From contig NZ_JADMJL010000008.1 of NCBI RefSeq assembly GCF_018780585.1, forward strand, positions 62,001 to 126,000: DNA of 64,000 nucleotides, given 5' to 3'. Positions 8,134 through 17,509 of the stretch are shown here, piece after piece. The notes beneath the pieces are model-generated. The model ran no database searches, was not told where the DNA came from, and saw only the letters and a list, made by a program, of their open reading frames with translations. The stretch comes from Methyloversatilis discipulorum. GTDB lineage: Bacteria; Pseudomonadota; Gammaproteobacteria; Burkholderiales; Rhodocyclaceae. Positions within the stretch are counted from its first letter, which is position 1, and the number at the start of each line of letters is the position of its first letter. The position numbers and the translations under genes were made by a program.

Positions 8134-8141
8134 GTGCGCGC

Positions 8142-8831
8142 TCAGACCTCGTCCGGCACGGCGGTGCCGGTGTGCAGATGCATGATCTGCCAGCCGTGTG
8201 CACGCGCGTGCGCGTCCAGCGTCGGGTCCGGATCGACCGCCACCGGATTGGTCACCCGGGTGAGCAGCGGCAGATCGTTCAGCGAGTCGCTGTAGAAGGT
8301 GGTGCGGCGGAAGCTGCCGAAATACAGCCCCAGTTCTTCCAGCCAGCGTTCGACGCGTTCGATCTTGCCCTCGCGGAAGGCCGGCGTTCCGCGCGGCTTG
8401 CCGGTGAACTCGCCGTCCTGCTGTGCGGGGATGGTTGCGACCAGATGCGGTACGTCGAGCTCGCGCGCGATCGGGCCGGTGATGAAGCTGTTGGTGGCGG
8501 TGACGATGGCGCACAGCGCGCCGCTTTCCAGGTGACCGTTCACCAGGCCACGCGCACCGTCGGTGAGGCGCGGGCGGATCTGCTGCACCATGAATTCGGC
8601 ATGCCATGCGTCCAGCTCGGCACGCTTGTGGCGCGATAGCGGCGCCAGCTGGAAGTCAAGGAATTCGTGGATGTCGAGGGTGCCGGCCTTGTACTGCGCG
8701 TAGAAGGTCGCGTTGCGCGCTTCGTACAGCTCGCGGTCGAGCACGCCTTTCGAGATCAGGAATTGCGCCCACTCGAAGTCCGAGTCGCCAGCGAGCAGGG
8801 TGTTGTCGAGGTCGAAAAGTACCAGTTCCAT
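8142..8831 (-). CDS. HAD-superfamily phosphatase (SerB-like, HAD-IB)
   Basis: A 229-residue haloacid-dehalogenase phosphatase. Motif I is FDLDNTLL (nucleophile and acid/base Asp), motif II the TAT segment in AIVTATNSF, and motif IV FYSDSLNDLPLL. The cap and core layout resembles phosphoserine phosphatase and CicA-type HAD-IB enzymes. The substrate cannot be assigned. It lies between zur (8 bp) and hda (13 bp) on the same strand; a HAD phosphatase next to hda is a frequent betaproteobacterial arrangement. Confidence 0.85.
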   Translation of the reverse strand: MELVLFDLDNTLLAGDSDFEWAQFLISKGVLDRELYEARNATFYAQYKAGTLDIHEFLDFQLAPLSRHKRAELDAWHAEFMVQQIRPRLTDGARGLVNGHLESGALCAIVTATNSFITGPIARELDVPHLVATIPAQQDGEFTGKPRGTPAFREGKIERVERWLEELGLYFGSFRRTTFYSDSLNDLPLLTRVTNPVAVDPDPTLDAHARAHGWQIMHLHTGTAVPDEV

Positions 8832-8844
8832 GGCAGTGTCCGTA

Positions 8845-9537
8845 TCAGATCAGTCTGGTCTGCATGACCTCGCGCAGCAGCGGCAGCGTCACCGGGCGCT
8901 GGCGGGTCAGCGAATGTTCGTCGAGCAGGTCGAGTATGCCGAGCAGCGAGCGGATGTCGCGTCGGCCGTGGCGCAGCAGGTAATCGAACACCTCCTGTTC
9001 GACCTTCATGCCGCGCGCGGCCGCGTGTGCCTGCAGCAGCTCGATGCGCTCGTCGTCGTGCAGCGGCTGGATGCAGAAGGGCAACATCTGGCCGATGCGG
9101 GTGCGCAGATCCTCGCGCAGCGGCAGCGTGCGCGGCGCGCCGTTGCCGGCGGCGACGACCGTGATGCCGCGTGCCTGGGCCAGATTGATCGCGCGGAACA
9201 GTGCGCCCTGTGCCTCCGGCTCCAGCAGATGGATGTCGTCGAACAGCCAGAGTTTCGCGTGCGTCGCTTCGAGCGCGCCGATCAGCGTGTCCGGCAGCGT
9301 GAAGTTGATCTGGTCGACTTCGAGGTAAAGCCCGCGCGCCTTAGATTCGGCGGCCAGTGCGCGCAAGAGGTGGGTGCGACCGCTGCCGCTGTCGCCCCAC
9401 AGATAGACCGACGCACCGGGCTCGTCGCCGGTCATGGTGCGCAGGTGGGCGAGCAGGTCGCGATTGGCGCCAGCCACGAAATTGCTGAGGCTGGGGGCGG
9501 CGATCGGGCGAATGTCGAGCAGGAGCTGACGCATCAT
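8845..9537 (-). CDS. hda: DnaA regulatory inactivator Hda
   Basis: A 230-residue DnaA-like AAA+ protein without the DNA-binding domain IV of DnaA. It starts MRQLLLDI, the usual Hda opening that contains a clamp-binding motif (QLLLDI). An ATPase core follows: Walker A-like WGDSGSGRTHLL, Walker B LWLFDDIHLL, and sensor II region RRDIRSLLGILDLLD. Hda with the DNA-loaded beta clamp stimulates ATP hydrolysis by DnaA, preventing over-initiation. Its start overlaps the perM stop (ATGA), implying coupled translation. Confidence 0.92.
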   Translation of the reverse strand: MMRQLLLDIRPIAAPSLSNFVAGANRDLLAHLRTMTGDEPGASVYLWGDSGSGRTHLLRALAAESKARGLYLEVDQINFTLPDTLIGALEATHAKLWLFDDIHLLEPEAQGALFRAINLAQARGITVVAAGNGAPRTLPLREDLRTRIGQMLPFCIQPLHDDERIELLQAHAAARGMKVEQEVFDYLLRHGRRDIRSLLGILDLLDEHSLTRQRPVTLPLLREVMQTRLI

Positions 9538-10619
9538 TCGATGATCTTGGGCGCGTCGCCCTGGTAGAAATGACTGGCCAGATAGTGCCGCCTTACTTCA
9601 CGCAGGCCGACCAGCAAGGCAGCCGAAGCGGGCAGCGCGATCAGTACGCCGACGAAACCGAACAGCTGGCCGAAAGCCATCAGCGCGAAAATGACCGCCA
9701 GCGGGTGCAGGCCGATGCGTTCGCCCACCAGCCAGGGCGTGAGCAGGAAGCTTTCCAGCAACTGGCCCAGGCTGTAGACGATGGCCACGCCGATCACCGG
9801 CGGCCAGCCCTGGAACTGAAGGGAGGCCACCAGCAGCGACAGCAGCAAGCCGGTCGAGAAACCGACATAGGGAATGAAGCCGAGCAGGCCGGACAGCAGG
9901 CCCAGCGGCAACGCGTAATCGACGCCGGCTATCCACAGCCCGACGCTGTAGAACAGCGCCAGTGCCGCCATCACCGAAAGTTGTCCGCGCAGGAATTCGG
10001 CCAGCACCGCGTCGATCTCGTCGACCAGCGACAGCGTCCGGTTCAGCCACGGGCGCGGCACCAGCTTGGCCACGCGATGGCGCAGGTCGCGCCAGTCGCG
10101 CATCAGGTAGAACATGACGACCGGCGTCAGCAGCACGTTGGCAACGACGCCGACGATGACCGCGCCCTGGCTGCTGACGTATTCCAGCGCCACCATCAGG
10201 TAGTCCTGCGCGCTGCTCCAGTTCTTCGCGATGAAGCGCTTCAGGCTATCCACGTCGAGCTGCAGCGTGATGCCGAAATGCTGCTGCAGCCAGGGCACCA
10301 GCTTTTCGTGCGCTGCGGTCAGGTAGGCGGGCAGGCGTTCGATCAGCGTGCGCACCTCCTGCTGGATGACCGGTACGAGAATGAGGATGAGGCCAACCAC
10401 CAGACTGATCACCAGCAGGATGACCAGTACGACGGCCAGCGTGCGCGGCACCCGCCTGCGGGACAGGCGCTCGACCAGCGGTTCGAAGATGTAGGCCAGC
10501 ACCAGGCCGAGCATGAAGGGCGACAGCGTCGGCCCGAGCAGCCACAGCAGCCCGACGATGGCCGCGCCGACGCCTGCCCACAGCAGGGTTTGTTTGCGGT
10601 TGATGCCGGGAGGGGTCAT
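9534..10619 (-). CDS. AI-2E/PerM family membrane transporter
   Basis: A 361-residue integral membrane protein of the AI-2E (PerM/TqsA) family with about eight predicted segments, including LLWAGVGAAIVGLLWLLGP near the N-terminus and FALMAFGQLFGFVGVLIALP near the C-terminus. The start MTPPGINRKQ is preferred over an upstream in-frame ATG because the upstream residues are not membrane-like and run into the purM promoter. The substrate is unknown; family members export autoinducer-2 or act as ion antiporters. Its stop overlaps hda, and it is divergent from purM, the standard order in Burkholderiales and Rhodocyclales. Confidence 0.85.
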   Translation of the reverse strand: MTPPGINRKQTLLWAGVGAAIVGLLWLLGPTLSPFMLGLVLAYIFEPLVERLSRRRVPRTLAVVLVILLVISLVVGLILILVPVIQQEVRTLIERLPAYLTAAHEKLVPWLQQHFGITLQLDVDSLKRFIAKNWSSAQDYLMVALEYVSSQGAVIVGVVANVLLTPVVMFYLMRDWRDLRHRVAKLVPRPWLNRTLSLVDEIDAVLAEFLRGQLSVMAALALFYSVGLWIAGVDYALPLGLLSGLLGFIPYVGFSTGLLLSLLVASLQFQGWPPVIGVAIVYSLGQLLESFLLTPWLVGERIGLHPLAVIFALMAFGQLFGFVGVLIALPASAALLVGLREVRRHYLASHFYQGDAPKIIE

Positions 10620-10762
10620 GGCGGGGTGCGGGCCGGGGTAGAATGCGCACCCTTGGGGCGGAATGCGCGAATGCGGTGCAAAAACGCCCCGCAGTTTAGC
10701 AAGATTCCGCTGCACTCCCGTTCATTCATCCTGTTTTCCCGGCGCCCGGCGCCTCATACGTC

Positions 10763-11818
10763 ATGACTTCATCCAAGGATTCCCGCGCTCCCCTCAGTTA
10801 CGCCGCTGCCGGTGTGGATATCGATGCCGGCGATGCGCTGGTGGAGCGCATCAAGCCGCTGGCCAAGCGCACGATGCGCCCGGAGGTGATCGGCGGCATC
10901 GGCGGGTTCGGCGCGCTGTTCGAGGTGTCGAAGAACTACCGCGAGCCGGTGCTGGTGTCCGGCACCGACGGTGTGGGCACCAAGCTGAAACTCGCTTTCC
11001 AGCTCGACGGTCACGACACGGTAGGCCAGGATCTGGTGGCGATGAGCGTCAATGACATTCTGGTACAGGGCGCCGAACCGGTGTTCTTCCTTGACTACTT
11101 CGCCTGCGGCAAGCTCGACGTCGATACGGCGGCACGCGTGGTCGGCGGCATCGCCCGCGGCTGCGAACTGGCGGGCTGTGCGTTGATAGGCGGCGAAACG
11201 GCCGAAATGCCCGGCATGTACCCGGCCGGCGAATACGATCTGGCCGGCTTTGCGGTCGGTATTGCCGAGAAGAGTCAGCTCATCAGCGGCGAAACCATCG
11301 CCGAGGGCGACGTGGTGCTCGGACTGGCCTCCAGCGGCGCGCATTCGAACGGCTACTCGCTGCTGCGCAAGATCCTCGAACGCGACGCGCCAGACCTGAA
11401 TGCCGATTTCCATGGCCGCACGCTGCGCGAAACCGTGCTCGAACCGACCCGCATCTACGTGAAGCCGCTGCTGGCACTGATGAAGGAAGCGCCCGGGCTG
11501 GTGAAGGGCATGGCCCACATTACCGGCGGCGGCCTGCTCGACAACGTGCCGCGCGTGCTGCCGACGGGGCTGTCGGCGCACATCGACGCGTCGTCGTGGA
11601 CGCTGCCGCCGCTGTTCGCCTGGCTGCGCGAGGCCGGAAACGTGGCGGCGCAGGAAATGTACCGCGTGTTCAATTGCGGCATCGGCATGGTGGTGATCGT
11701 CTCGGCCGCCGATGCCGATCGTGCGACGCAGTCGCTGAGCGCGGCCGGCGAGACCGTCTATCGCATCGGCCGCATCGAGCGCTGCGGTGAGGGTGAGGCG
11801 CAGACGGTCGTCCGCTGA
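10763..11818 (+). CDS. purM: Phosphoribosylformylglycinamidine cyclo-ligase (AIR synthetase)
   Basis: A 351-residue PurM, the usual length. It converts FGAM plus ATP to aminoimidazole ribotide, step five of de novo purine synthesis, in the cytosol. Diagnostic stretches are [14 protein letters not shown] at the N-terminus, [26 protein letters not shown] and [16 protein letters not shown]. It is monocistronic here: divergent from perM and followed by a strong bidirectional terminator. Confidence 0.96.
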   Translation: MTSSKDSRAPLSYAAAGVDIDAGDALVERIKPLAKRTMRPEVIGGIGGFGALFEVSKNYREPVLVSGTDGVGTKLKLAFQLDGHDTVGQDLVAMSVNDILVQGAEPVFFLDYFACGKLDVDTAARVVGGIARGCELAGCALIGGETAEMPGMYPAGEYDLAGFAVGIAEKSQLISGETIAEGDVVLGLASSGAHSNGYSLLRKILERDAPDLNADFHGRTLRETVLEPTRIYVKPLLALMKEAPGLVKGMAHITGGGLLDNVPRVLPTGLSAHIDASSWTLPPLFAWLREAGNVAAQEMYRVFNCGIGMVVIVSAADADRATQSLSAAGETVYRIGRIERCGEGEAQTVVR

Positions 11819-11871
11819 TCCGGAAGTCGGAGCGCCAGACGGCGCTCCGTAAGCTGCCTGCGTTCCGAGCG

Positions 11872-11909
11872 GGCAATAAAAAACCCGCCATCGGCGGGTT
11901 TTTTATTGC
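11872..11909. terminator. Bidirectional rho-independent terminator purM / rpmG
   Basis: GCAATAAAAACCCGCC and GGCGGGTTTTTTATTGC form a long hairpin with a 3-base loop, A-run on one side and T-run on the other. It serves purM on the plus strand and rpmG on the minus strand. Confidence 0.92.
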
Positions 11910-11942
11910 GGCCCGGTTATTACGCCAGGCGGCGAGGAAGCC

Positions 11943-12110
11943 TTACTTGAGCTTGGTTTCCTTGTACATCACGTGCTTGCGAGCCTTGGGATCGAACTTC
12001 ATGATCTCCATCTTCTCAGGCTTGGTGCGCTTGTTCTTCGTGGTCGTGTAGAAATGACCGGTGCCGGCAGTGGATTCCAGCTTGATCTTGTCGCGTCCGC
12101 CCTTGGCCAT
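11943..12110 (-). CDS. rpmG: 50S ribosomal protein L33 (Cys-free form)
   Basis: A 55-residue large-subunit protein: [20 protein letters not shown], then YTTTKNKRT and [11 protein letters not shown]. It contains no cysteine, so it is the zinc-independent form. It lies 65 bp downstream of rpmB, its usual partner, and ends before the shared terminator. Confidence 0.95.
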   Translation of the reverse strand: MAKGGRDKIKLESTAGTGHFYTTTKNKRTKPEKMEIMKFDPKARKHVMYKETKLK

Positions 12111-12175
12111 GACGTCTTTCCTTCCTGTCTATGCCGGCTGAGCCGGATTGCATTGTTCCGGCGTGGCCGGAAATC

Positions 12176-12412
12176 TCAGATCTTTTCGCCGCGTGCGCGA
12201 ATTTCGGCGAGCACGGTTTCGATGCCCTTCTTGTCGATCGTGCGCAGGCCCTTGGTGCTGACGCGCAGGCTGACAAAACGGCCTTCGGACTCCAGCCAGA
12301 AACGGCGTTGCTGGAGATTGGGCAGGAAGCGGCGCTTGGTTTTATTGTTGGCGTGGGAAACGTTGTTACCCACCATCGGCGACTTCCCGGTAACTTGGCA
12401 AACGCGGGACAT
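12176..12412 (-). CDS. rpmB: 50S ribosomal protein L28
   Basis: A 78-residue protein with the family opening [20 protein letters not shown] and the [11 protein letters not shown] and [13 protein letters not shown] blocks. First gene of the rpmB-rpmG operon, with its own strong promoter immediately upstream. Confidence 0.96.
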   Translation of the reverse strand: MSRVCQVTGKSPMVGNNVSHANNKTKRRFLPNLQQRRFWLESEGRFVSLRVSTKGLRTIDKKGIETVLAEIRARGEKI

Positions 12413-12443
12413 GTTTCGAGCTCCAGAATCGGAAAAGCTCGCG

Positions 12444-12473
12444 ATTATAGAGTACGGATCCGGTTTTGTTCAA
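12444..12473 (-). promoter_or_regulatory. rpmB-rpmG promoter
   Basis: TTGAAC (-35, 12468-12473) and a perfect TATAAT (-10, 12444-12449) are separated by 18 bp on the minus strand, ~32 bp before the rpmB start. Strong sigma-70 consensus fits a ribosomal-protein operon. Confidence 0.8.
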
Positions 12474-12478
12474 GTTCT

Positions 12479-13156
12479 TCAAAGAATTCCGCGCTCGGCA
12501 AACGAGCAGGTCGCGCCGCTGCCGATGATGACATGGTCGAGTACGCGCACGTCGACCAGCGCCAGGGACTGCTTCAGCGACTGCGTCAGGAAGTCGTCCG
12601 CGCGGGACGGCTCCGCAACGCCGGACGGATGGTTGTGGGCGAGGATGACGGCCGCCGCATTGTGCGCCAGTGCCAGTTTTACGACTTCGCGCGGATAGAC
12701 GCTGGTCTGCGTCAGCGTGCCGCGGAACAGTTCGACCGCCTGCAGCAGCCGGTTCTGCGCATCGAGCAGCAGCACCATGAACACCTCGTGCGCCAGTCCG
12801 CTCAGTCGCAGCTTGAGCCAGTCGCGCACCGCCTGAGGTGAGGTCAGTGCGTCGCGCTCCTTCAATTGCTCGCCCAGTGCGCGCCGTGCCAGTTCGAAGG
12901 AGGCCTTCAGCTGTACCGCCTTGGCTGTCCCCATCCCCTTGACCCGGCACAGTTCGCCGATGCTGGCGTTGGCCATGCAGGTCACGCTGTCGTCGAAATG
13001 CGCCAGCAGGTCACGCGCAAGATCGACCGCCGATTTCCCGCTGACGCCGACGCGCAGGAAGATGGCCAGCAGTTCGGCCGACGACAGCGCCTCGGCGCCC
13101 TGCAGCAGCAGTCGCTCGCGCGGCCGCTGTTCCGCGCTCCAGTCCTTGATCGCCAT
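12479..13156 (-). CDS. radC: RadC/JAB-domain DNA repair-associated protein
   Basis: A 225-residue RadC-family protein. An N-terminal helix-hairpin-helix region ([20 protein letters not shown]) precedes a JAMM/JAB metalloprotease-like domain with AHNHPSG and the downstream Asp of PSRAD near residues 173-187. The in-frame upstream extension is ignored because it would run through coaBC; the chosen start MAIKDW is the usual one. The cellular role of RadC is unsettled despite its name. Divergent from coaBC, a widely conserved pairing. Confidence 0.93.
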   Translation of the reverse strand: MAIKDWSAEQRPRERLLLQGAEALSSAELLAIFLRVGVSGKSAVDLARDLLAHFDDSVTCMANASIGELCRVKGMGTAKAVQLKASFELARRALGEQLKERDALTSPQAVRDWLKLRLSGLAHEVFMVLLLDAQNRLLQAVELFRGTLTQTSVYPREVVKLALAHNAAAVILAHNHPSGVAEPSRADDFLTQSLKQSLALVDVRVLDHVIIGSGATCSFAERGIL

Positions 13157-13201
13157 CGCGTTACAATCCGTCGTCGACTCGGCGCAGGATACTACATTGT
13201 C

Positions 13202-14404
13202 ATGAACGCAAAGGCGGAACTGTCCGGGCGCACCATCGTGCTGGCCGTCACCGGCGGCGTAGCAGCCTACAAGTCGGCCGAACTGGCGCGCTTGCTGATC
13301 AAGGAAGGCGCGCGCGTGCGGGTCGTGATGACGGAGGCGGCGAGTCACTTCATTGGCGCGGCTACCTTCCAGGCGATCACCGGCGAGCCCGTGTGGTCGG
13401 ACCTGTGGGACGCGCGCATGCCCAATGGCATGGCGCACATCGATCTCACCCGTGACGCGCAGTTGCTGCTGATCGCACCCGCCACGGCCGATTGCATGGC
13501 GAAGCTCGTGCAGGGGCGTGCGGACGACCTGCTCAGCACGCTGTGCCTGGCGCGTGACGCAGCGTGCGCGCTGATGGTCGCACCCGCGATGAACCGGCAG
13601 ATGTGGGAGCACCCGGCGACCGTCCGCAATATGAATACGCTGCGTGGCGATGGCGCCATGGTCGTCGGGCCGGCGGCGGGCGAGCAGGCCTGCGGTGAGG
13701 TCGGCCTCGGCCGCATGGTCGAGCCGGCCGAACTGCTGGAGGCGGTGCTTGCGCATTTCACGCCGAAGACGATGGCCGGCAGGCGCGTGCTGATCACGGC
13801 CGGACCGACGGCCGAGGCCATCGATCCGGTGCGCGTTGTCACCAACCTGAGCTCGGGGCGCATGGGCTACGCGCTGGCGTGCGCAGCGGCGAGAGCCGGC
13901 GCTGAGGTGACGCTGATCACCGGACCGACCGGCTTGGCGAAGCCCTTCGGTGTCGAGCGTGTCGATGTGAGCAGTGCGCGGTCCATGCACGAGGCAGTGC
14001 TGTCTCGCTACGCCGCCTGCGATGTCTTCATTTCGGTTGCCGCGGTGGCGGACTACCGGCCGGCGGCGCCCAGCGAGCGCAAGATCAAGAAAAGCGCCGA
14101 CACGCTGTCGATCGACATGGTGCGCAATCCGGACATCCTGGCTGATGTGGCAGCGCGCGCCGATGCGCCGTTCTGCGTTGGCTTCGCGGCCGAAAGCCAT
14201 GACCTCGACACCTATGCACAAGGCAAGCGGACGGCCAAGAAGCTGCCGCTGGTCGTCGGCAATCTGGTGGCCGACGGCCTGGGTGGCGAGGACAACGCGG
14301 TCGTGCTCTACGACGCCGACGGTCGCCATCCGCTTGCACGAGCACCCAAGCCGGTCATTGCGCGCGCCATCCTCGAACACATTTCCCGATTGCTGAAAGA
14401 CTGA
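13202..14404 (+). CDS. coaBC: Bifunctional phosphopantothenoylcysteine decarboxylase/synthetase
   Basis: A 400-residue CoaBC (Dfp). The N-terminal flavoprotein CoaC half (about 1-185) has [17 protein letters not shown], the PAMNRQMW substrate-recognition motif and the catalytic Cys in [13 protein letters not shown]. The CoaB half begins at [17 protein letters not shown], with NLSSGRMG, and contains the lysine-rich ERKIKK active-site segment. Together they turn 4'-phosphopantothenate and cysteine into 4'-phosphopantetheine for coenzyme A. It is followed two bases later by dut in the same operon. Confidence 0.95.
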   Translation: MNAKAELSGRTIVLAVTGGVAAYKSAELARLLIKEGARVRVVMTEAASHFIGAATFQAITGEPVWSDLWDARMPNGMAHIDLTRDAQLLLIAPATADCMAKLVQGRADDLLSTLCLARDAACALMVAPAMNRQMWEHPATVRNMNTLRGDGAMVVGPAAGEQACGEVGLGRMVEPAELLEAVLAHFTPKTMAGRRVLITAGPTAEAIDPVRVVTNLSSGRMGYALACAAARAGAEVTLITGPTGLAKPFGVERVDVSSARSMHEAVLSRYAACDVFISVAAVADYRPAAPSERKIKKSADTLSIDMVRNPDILADVAARADAPFCVGFAAESHDLDTYAQGKRTAKKLPLVVGNLVADGLGGEDNAVVLYDADGRHPLARAPKPVIARAILEHISRLLKD

Positions 14405-14406
14405 AG

Positions 14407-14856
14407 ATGTCCACTCTCGACTACAAGATTCTCGACGAGCGACTGCGCGAATTGCCGCCGTCCTATGCAACCCCCGGTTCGGCTGGTCTGGACCTGCGCG
14501 CCTGCATAGACACGCCCACCGTGTTGCGTCCGGGCGAGACGCTGCTGGTGCCCAGCGGTATCGCAATTCATCTGGAAGATCCCGGTCTGGCCGCGATGGT
14601 GCTGCCGCGCTCCGGTCTCGGCCACAAGCACGGCATCGTGCTGGGCAATCTGGTCGGGCTGATCGACTCCGACTACCAGGGGCAAATTTTTGTATCGCTG
14701 TGGAACCGTGGCACGAGCGAATTTGTCCTCCAACCACTGGAGCGAATCGCTCAACTCGTCGTAGTGCCCGTTGTACAAGTGGCTTTGCGCGAAGTGCTTG
14801 ATTTTGCTGCATCGCAACGAGGCGACGGCGGTTTCGGATCGACGGGCGGACGCTGA
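14407..14856 (+). CDS. dut: Deoxyuridine 5'-triphosphate nucleotidohydrolase
   Basis: A 149-residue trimeric dUTPase with all five family motifs: [38 protein letters not shown] and the C-terminal P-loop-like [11 protein letters not shown]. It hydrolyses dUTP to dUMP, feeding thymidylate synthesis and keeping uracil out of DNA. Two bases after coaBC, as in many proteobacteria. Confidence 0.96.
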   Translation: MSTLDYKILDERLRELPPSYATPGSAGLDLRACIDTPTVLRPGETLLVPSGIAIHLEDPGLAAMVLPRSGLGHKHGIVLGNLVGLIDSDYQGQIFVSLWNRGTSEFVLQPLERIAQLVVVPVVQVALREVLDFAASQRGDGGFGSTGGR

Positions 14857-15037
14857 CAAGTTCAGGGGCGCCAACCCTTTTTTTAATGGAAGTGCCGCGG
14901 TAAGCTTACGAGTTCAGGAAAGCGCCAGCCATAAGCCGACACTTATTCCCGGTCCAACGCAGGTCATGTAATCCTTTTGACCGGAAGATCGTTTTTTTCC
15001 ACTGCAACACCCACCAATCAATTGAGGAGAGCTGATT

Positions 15038-15418
15038 GTGATTCGCAAACATCTGGCAACCGTCGTGCTGGCCGCGCTGGCTTCGACCGCGATGGCGCAG
15101 GAAGCACCGTACAAGGTTGCCGAGGGCAACAAGGTGGACGCCAAGACCCTGATGGGCTGGAAGACGTGGCGTTCGGCCGCCTGTGAGCGTTGCCATGGCG
15201 CGAACCAGGAAGGCATGGTTGGTCCTTCGCTGATCGAAGGTCTGAAGAAATACACGAAGGAAGAGTTCGTCGGCATCGTCGTCGATGGCACTCACGCAGA
15301 CCGCGGCATGCCTCCGCACCCCTTCCTGAAGGGCGAGAAGATCGACAGCCTGTACGCCTACCTGAAGGGGCGCTCGGACGGCAAGATCGCCCCGGGCAAG
15401 GTCACCCCGATGGAGTAA
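15038..15418 (+). CDS. Small periplasmic class I c-type cytochrome
   Basis: A 126-residue protein with a GTG start, GAGGAG ribosome-binding site and a signal peptide cleaved after residue 20 (AMA-QE). One haem-binding site CERCH has Cys49, Cys52 and His53; the axial Met is probably in DRGMPPHP. It carries electrons in the periplasm. In methylotroph-like organisms such cytochromes often accept electrons from PQQ alcohol dehydrogenases, but no dehydrogenase is nearby and the partner cannot be named. It stands alone, with its own terminator. Confidence 0.85.
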   Translation: MIRKHLATVVLAALASTAMAQEAPYKVAEGNKVDAKTLMGWKTWRSAACERCHGANQEGMVGPSLIEGLKKYTKEEFVGIVVDGTHADRGMPPHPFLKGEKIDSLYAYLKGRSDGKIAPGKVTPME

Positions 15419-15457
15419 TCCCGGTCCGGACGATCGCCGATCGTCCTGCCCGATGAG

Positions 15458-15484
15458 AGCCCGCCGCAGAGCGGGCTTTTTTTC
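15458..15484 (+). terminator. Rho-independent terminator after the cytochrome c gene
   Basis: AGCCCGC / GCGGGCT stem with a 6-base loop followed by seven T residues, 40 bp after the stop codon. Confidence 0.88.
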
Positions 15485-15540
15485 GTCCGTCGTGTCGGCC
15501 GCGACGGACGAGGCGATGCGACGACGGTCTTCCACAACGA

Positions 15541-15568
15541 AAAACGGCGCCCTTTTGGGGCGCCGTCC
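15541..15568 (-). terminator. aceB terminator
   Basis: ACGGCGCCC and GGGCGCCGT form a stem with a short loop; read on the minus strand it is followed by a T-run (GTTTTTCG). It lies just past the malate synthase stop codon. Confidence 0.85.
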
Positions 15569-15589
15569 GTGATGCTGCAAGGGGTAGGC

Positions 15590-17212
15590 TTACTCCATGC
15601 GTTCGTAAGCCGGCAGCGTCAGGAAGTCTTCCAGTTCGGTGGCTACGCACATGTCGCCGAACAGCTTGGCGGCACTGGCGTAGGTTTCGGTATAGGCATC
15701 GCCGAGCAGGGCGCGGATCTTGTCCAGTTCCTGCGGGATCAGGCCGCGCACCATGTCGGCGGTCACCTTGCGGCCATCGTCGAGGATGCCCTTCGGGCTG
15801 CGGATCCACGACCACACCTGGGCACGGCTGATCTCGGCGGTCGCTGCATCTTCCATCAGACCGTGGATGGGCACGCAGCCGTTGCCGTCCATCCATGCAC
15901 CCAGATACTGGATGCCGACGTTGATGTTGGTGCGCAGACCGGTTTCGCTGATCGGGCCTTCCGGACGGAAGTCGAGCAGATCGGCGGCGCCATAGTTCAC
16001 GTCGAGTTGCTTCTCGATCTGGTTCGGCTTGTCGCCGAGTACCGACACGAACTCTTCCATCGCTGCCTGCACCAGGCCCGGGTGAGCGACCCAGCCGCCG
16101 TCGTAGCCGTCATTGGCGTCGCGGCGCTTGTCCGAACGGATACCGGCCATCGCCTTCTCGTTGGCGTCCGGGTCGTTCTTGTTCGGAATCAGCGCGCTCA
16201 TGCCGCCGATCGCCGGTGCGCCGCGCTTGTGGCAGGTCTTGATCAGCGACAGTGCGTAGGCGCGCATGAAGGGCACGGTCATCGTGATCTTGCTGCGGTC
16301 CGCCAGGCAGAAATCGCGATCGTTACGGAACACCTTGATGCAGGAGAAGATGTAATCCCAGCGACCTGCGTTCAGGCCCGCGCTGTGATCGCGCAGTTCG
16401 TACAGGATTTCTTCCATCTCGAAAGCGGCGTGCAGCGTTTCCACCAGCACGGTCGCCTTGATCGTGCCGCGCGGGATGCCGAGCATCTCCTGGGCGGCGA
16501 CGAACACGTCGTTCCACAGGCGGGCTTCGCGGTGGCTCTGCAGCTTGGGCAGATAGAAGTAGGGGCCGGCGCCGCGGGCGAGCAGTTCCTTGGCGTTGTG
16601 ATAGAAGTACAGCCAGAAGTCGAACAGACCACCGGACACGCGCTGACCGTCGACGGTCACGTGCTTTTCGTCGAGGTGCCAGCCGCGCGGGCGCACCTGC
16701 AGCACGGCAACCTTGTCGTTCAGCTTGTAGGTCTTGCCCTTGTACTCGACGCTGATCGTGCCGCGCACCGCGTCACGCAGGTTGATCTGGCCTTGCACCT
16801 GGTTGTCCCAGGTCGGCGAATTCGAATCCTCGAAGTCGCTCATGTAGCTGTCTGCACCGGCGTTCAGCGCATTGATGATCATCTTGCGCTCGGTCGGGCC
16901 GGTGATTTCGATGCGGCGGCATTCCAATGCCTTCGGCAGCGGCGCGATCTTCCAGTCGCCTTCGCGCACGTGCAGCGTATCAGCCAGGAAATCGACCGGC
17001 TTGCCGGCGTCGATCTCCGCAGCGCGGGTCACGCGTGCGGCGAGCAGTTCGCGGCGACGCGGTTCGAACTGGCGGTGCAGCTGGGCAAGCAGCGACAGCG
17101 CTTCGAAGGTCAGGATGGTCTGGTATTCGGCGCTGACCGGAGCGGCGATGCTCACACCGGCGGGCAGATCCATGGCCCGGTTCAGCTTGTCTGCAGATTC
17201 AGCGATAGTCAT
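15590..17212 (-). CDS. aceB: Malate synthase A
   Basis: A 540-residue malate synthase of the A isoform length. It condenses glyoxylate and acetyl-CoA to malate in the glyoxylate shunt. Characteristic stretches are YMSDFEDSNSPTWDN (catalytic region), VLQVRPRGWHLDEKH, a TIKATVLVETLHAAFEMEEILYE metal-binding segment and the RVSGGLFDFWLYF block. It is on the minus strand, divergent from a LysR-type gene at 17510 and about 1.3 kb from convergent aceA. This lets two-carbon compounds such as acetate or ethanol be assimilated. Confidence 0.96.
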   Translation of the reverse strand: MTIAESADKLNRAMDLPAGVSIAAPVSAEYQTILTFEALSLLAQLHRQFEPRRRELLAARVTRAAEIDAGKPVDFLADTLHVREGDWKIAPLPKALECRRIEITGPTERKMIINALNAGADSYMSDFEDSNSPTWDNQVQGQINLRDAVRGTISVEYKGKTYKLNDKVAVLQVRPRGWHLDEKHVTVDGQRVSGGLFDFWLYFYHNAKELLARGAGPYFYLPKLQSHREARLWNDVFVAAQEMLGIPRGTIKATVLVETLHAAFEMEEILYELRDHSAGLNAGRWDYIFSCIKVFRNDRDFCLADRSKITMTVPFMRAYALSLIKTCHKRGAPAIGGMSALIPNKNDPDANEKAMAGIRSDKRRDANDGYDGGWVAHPGLVQAAMEEFVSVLGDKPNQIEKQLDVNYGAADLLDFRPEGPISETGLRTNINVGIQYLGAWMDGNGCVPIHGLMEDAATAEISRAQVWSWIRSPKGILDDGRKVTADMVRGLIPQELDKIRALLGDAYTETYASAAKLFGDMCVATELEDFLTLPAYERME

Positions 17213-17448
17213 GTGCGTGCGCTCCGATAACGGTTCGAGAGCCGGTATGACGTGAGCGTTCTTGCTCCGTGCTCCGGACAGGTTGGCCGTCCCTCACACC
17301 CGATCGGCGGCGGTGGTGCCGTCGTCGGGCGGGTGTGCCGCAGCGGGCGGGTTGCGCACGGTGCGGACGGGAGGACCGGGGTCTAACGTCCGATGCATCA
17401 GACCAGGTTGTGCCCGGCATGAATTGCTGCATCTGCACAAATACTAGA

Positions 17449-17480
17449 CTTTCCTTATGCATCCGTTAAGCTTTCCTTAA
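17449..17480. promoter_or_regulatory. Candidate LysR-type operator between aceB and lysR gene
   Basis: CTTTCCTTA occurs twice (17449-17457 and 17471-17479), 22 bp apart or about two helical turns. The second copy lies in the dyad TTAAGCTTTCCTTAA (17466-17480). The 297-bp divergent region holds no other clear signal apart from a weak minus-strand TTAACG-17-TAGTAT pair for aceB. Tandem sites in the promoter of a neighbouring gene are typical of LysR-type regulators. Confidence 0.45.
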
Positions 17481-17509
17481 GTACATTTATCTTTTACTTT
17501 TAGTACAAA

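Noticed and set aside
13157-14812. In-frame N-terminal extension of radC to a 777-residue protein
   Set aside because: It would run antisense through all of coaBC; the 225-residue RadC is complete from MAIKDW.
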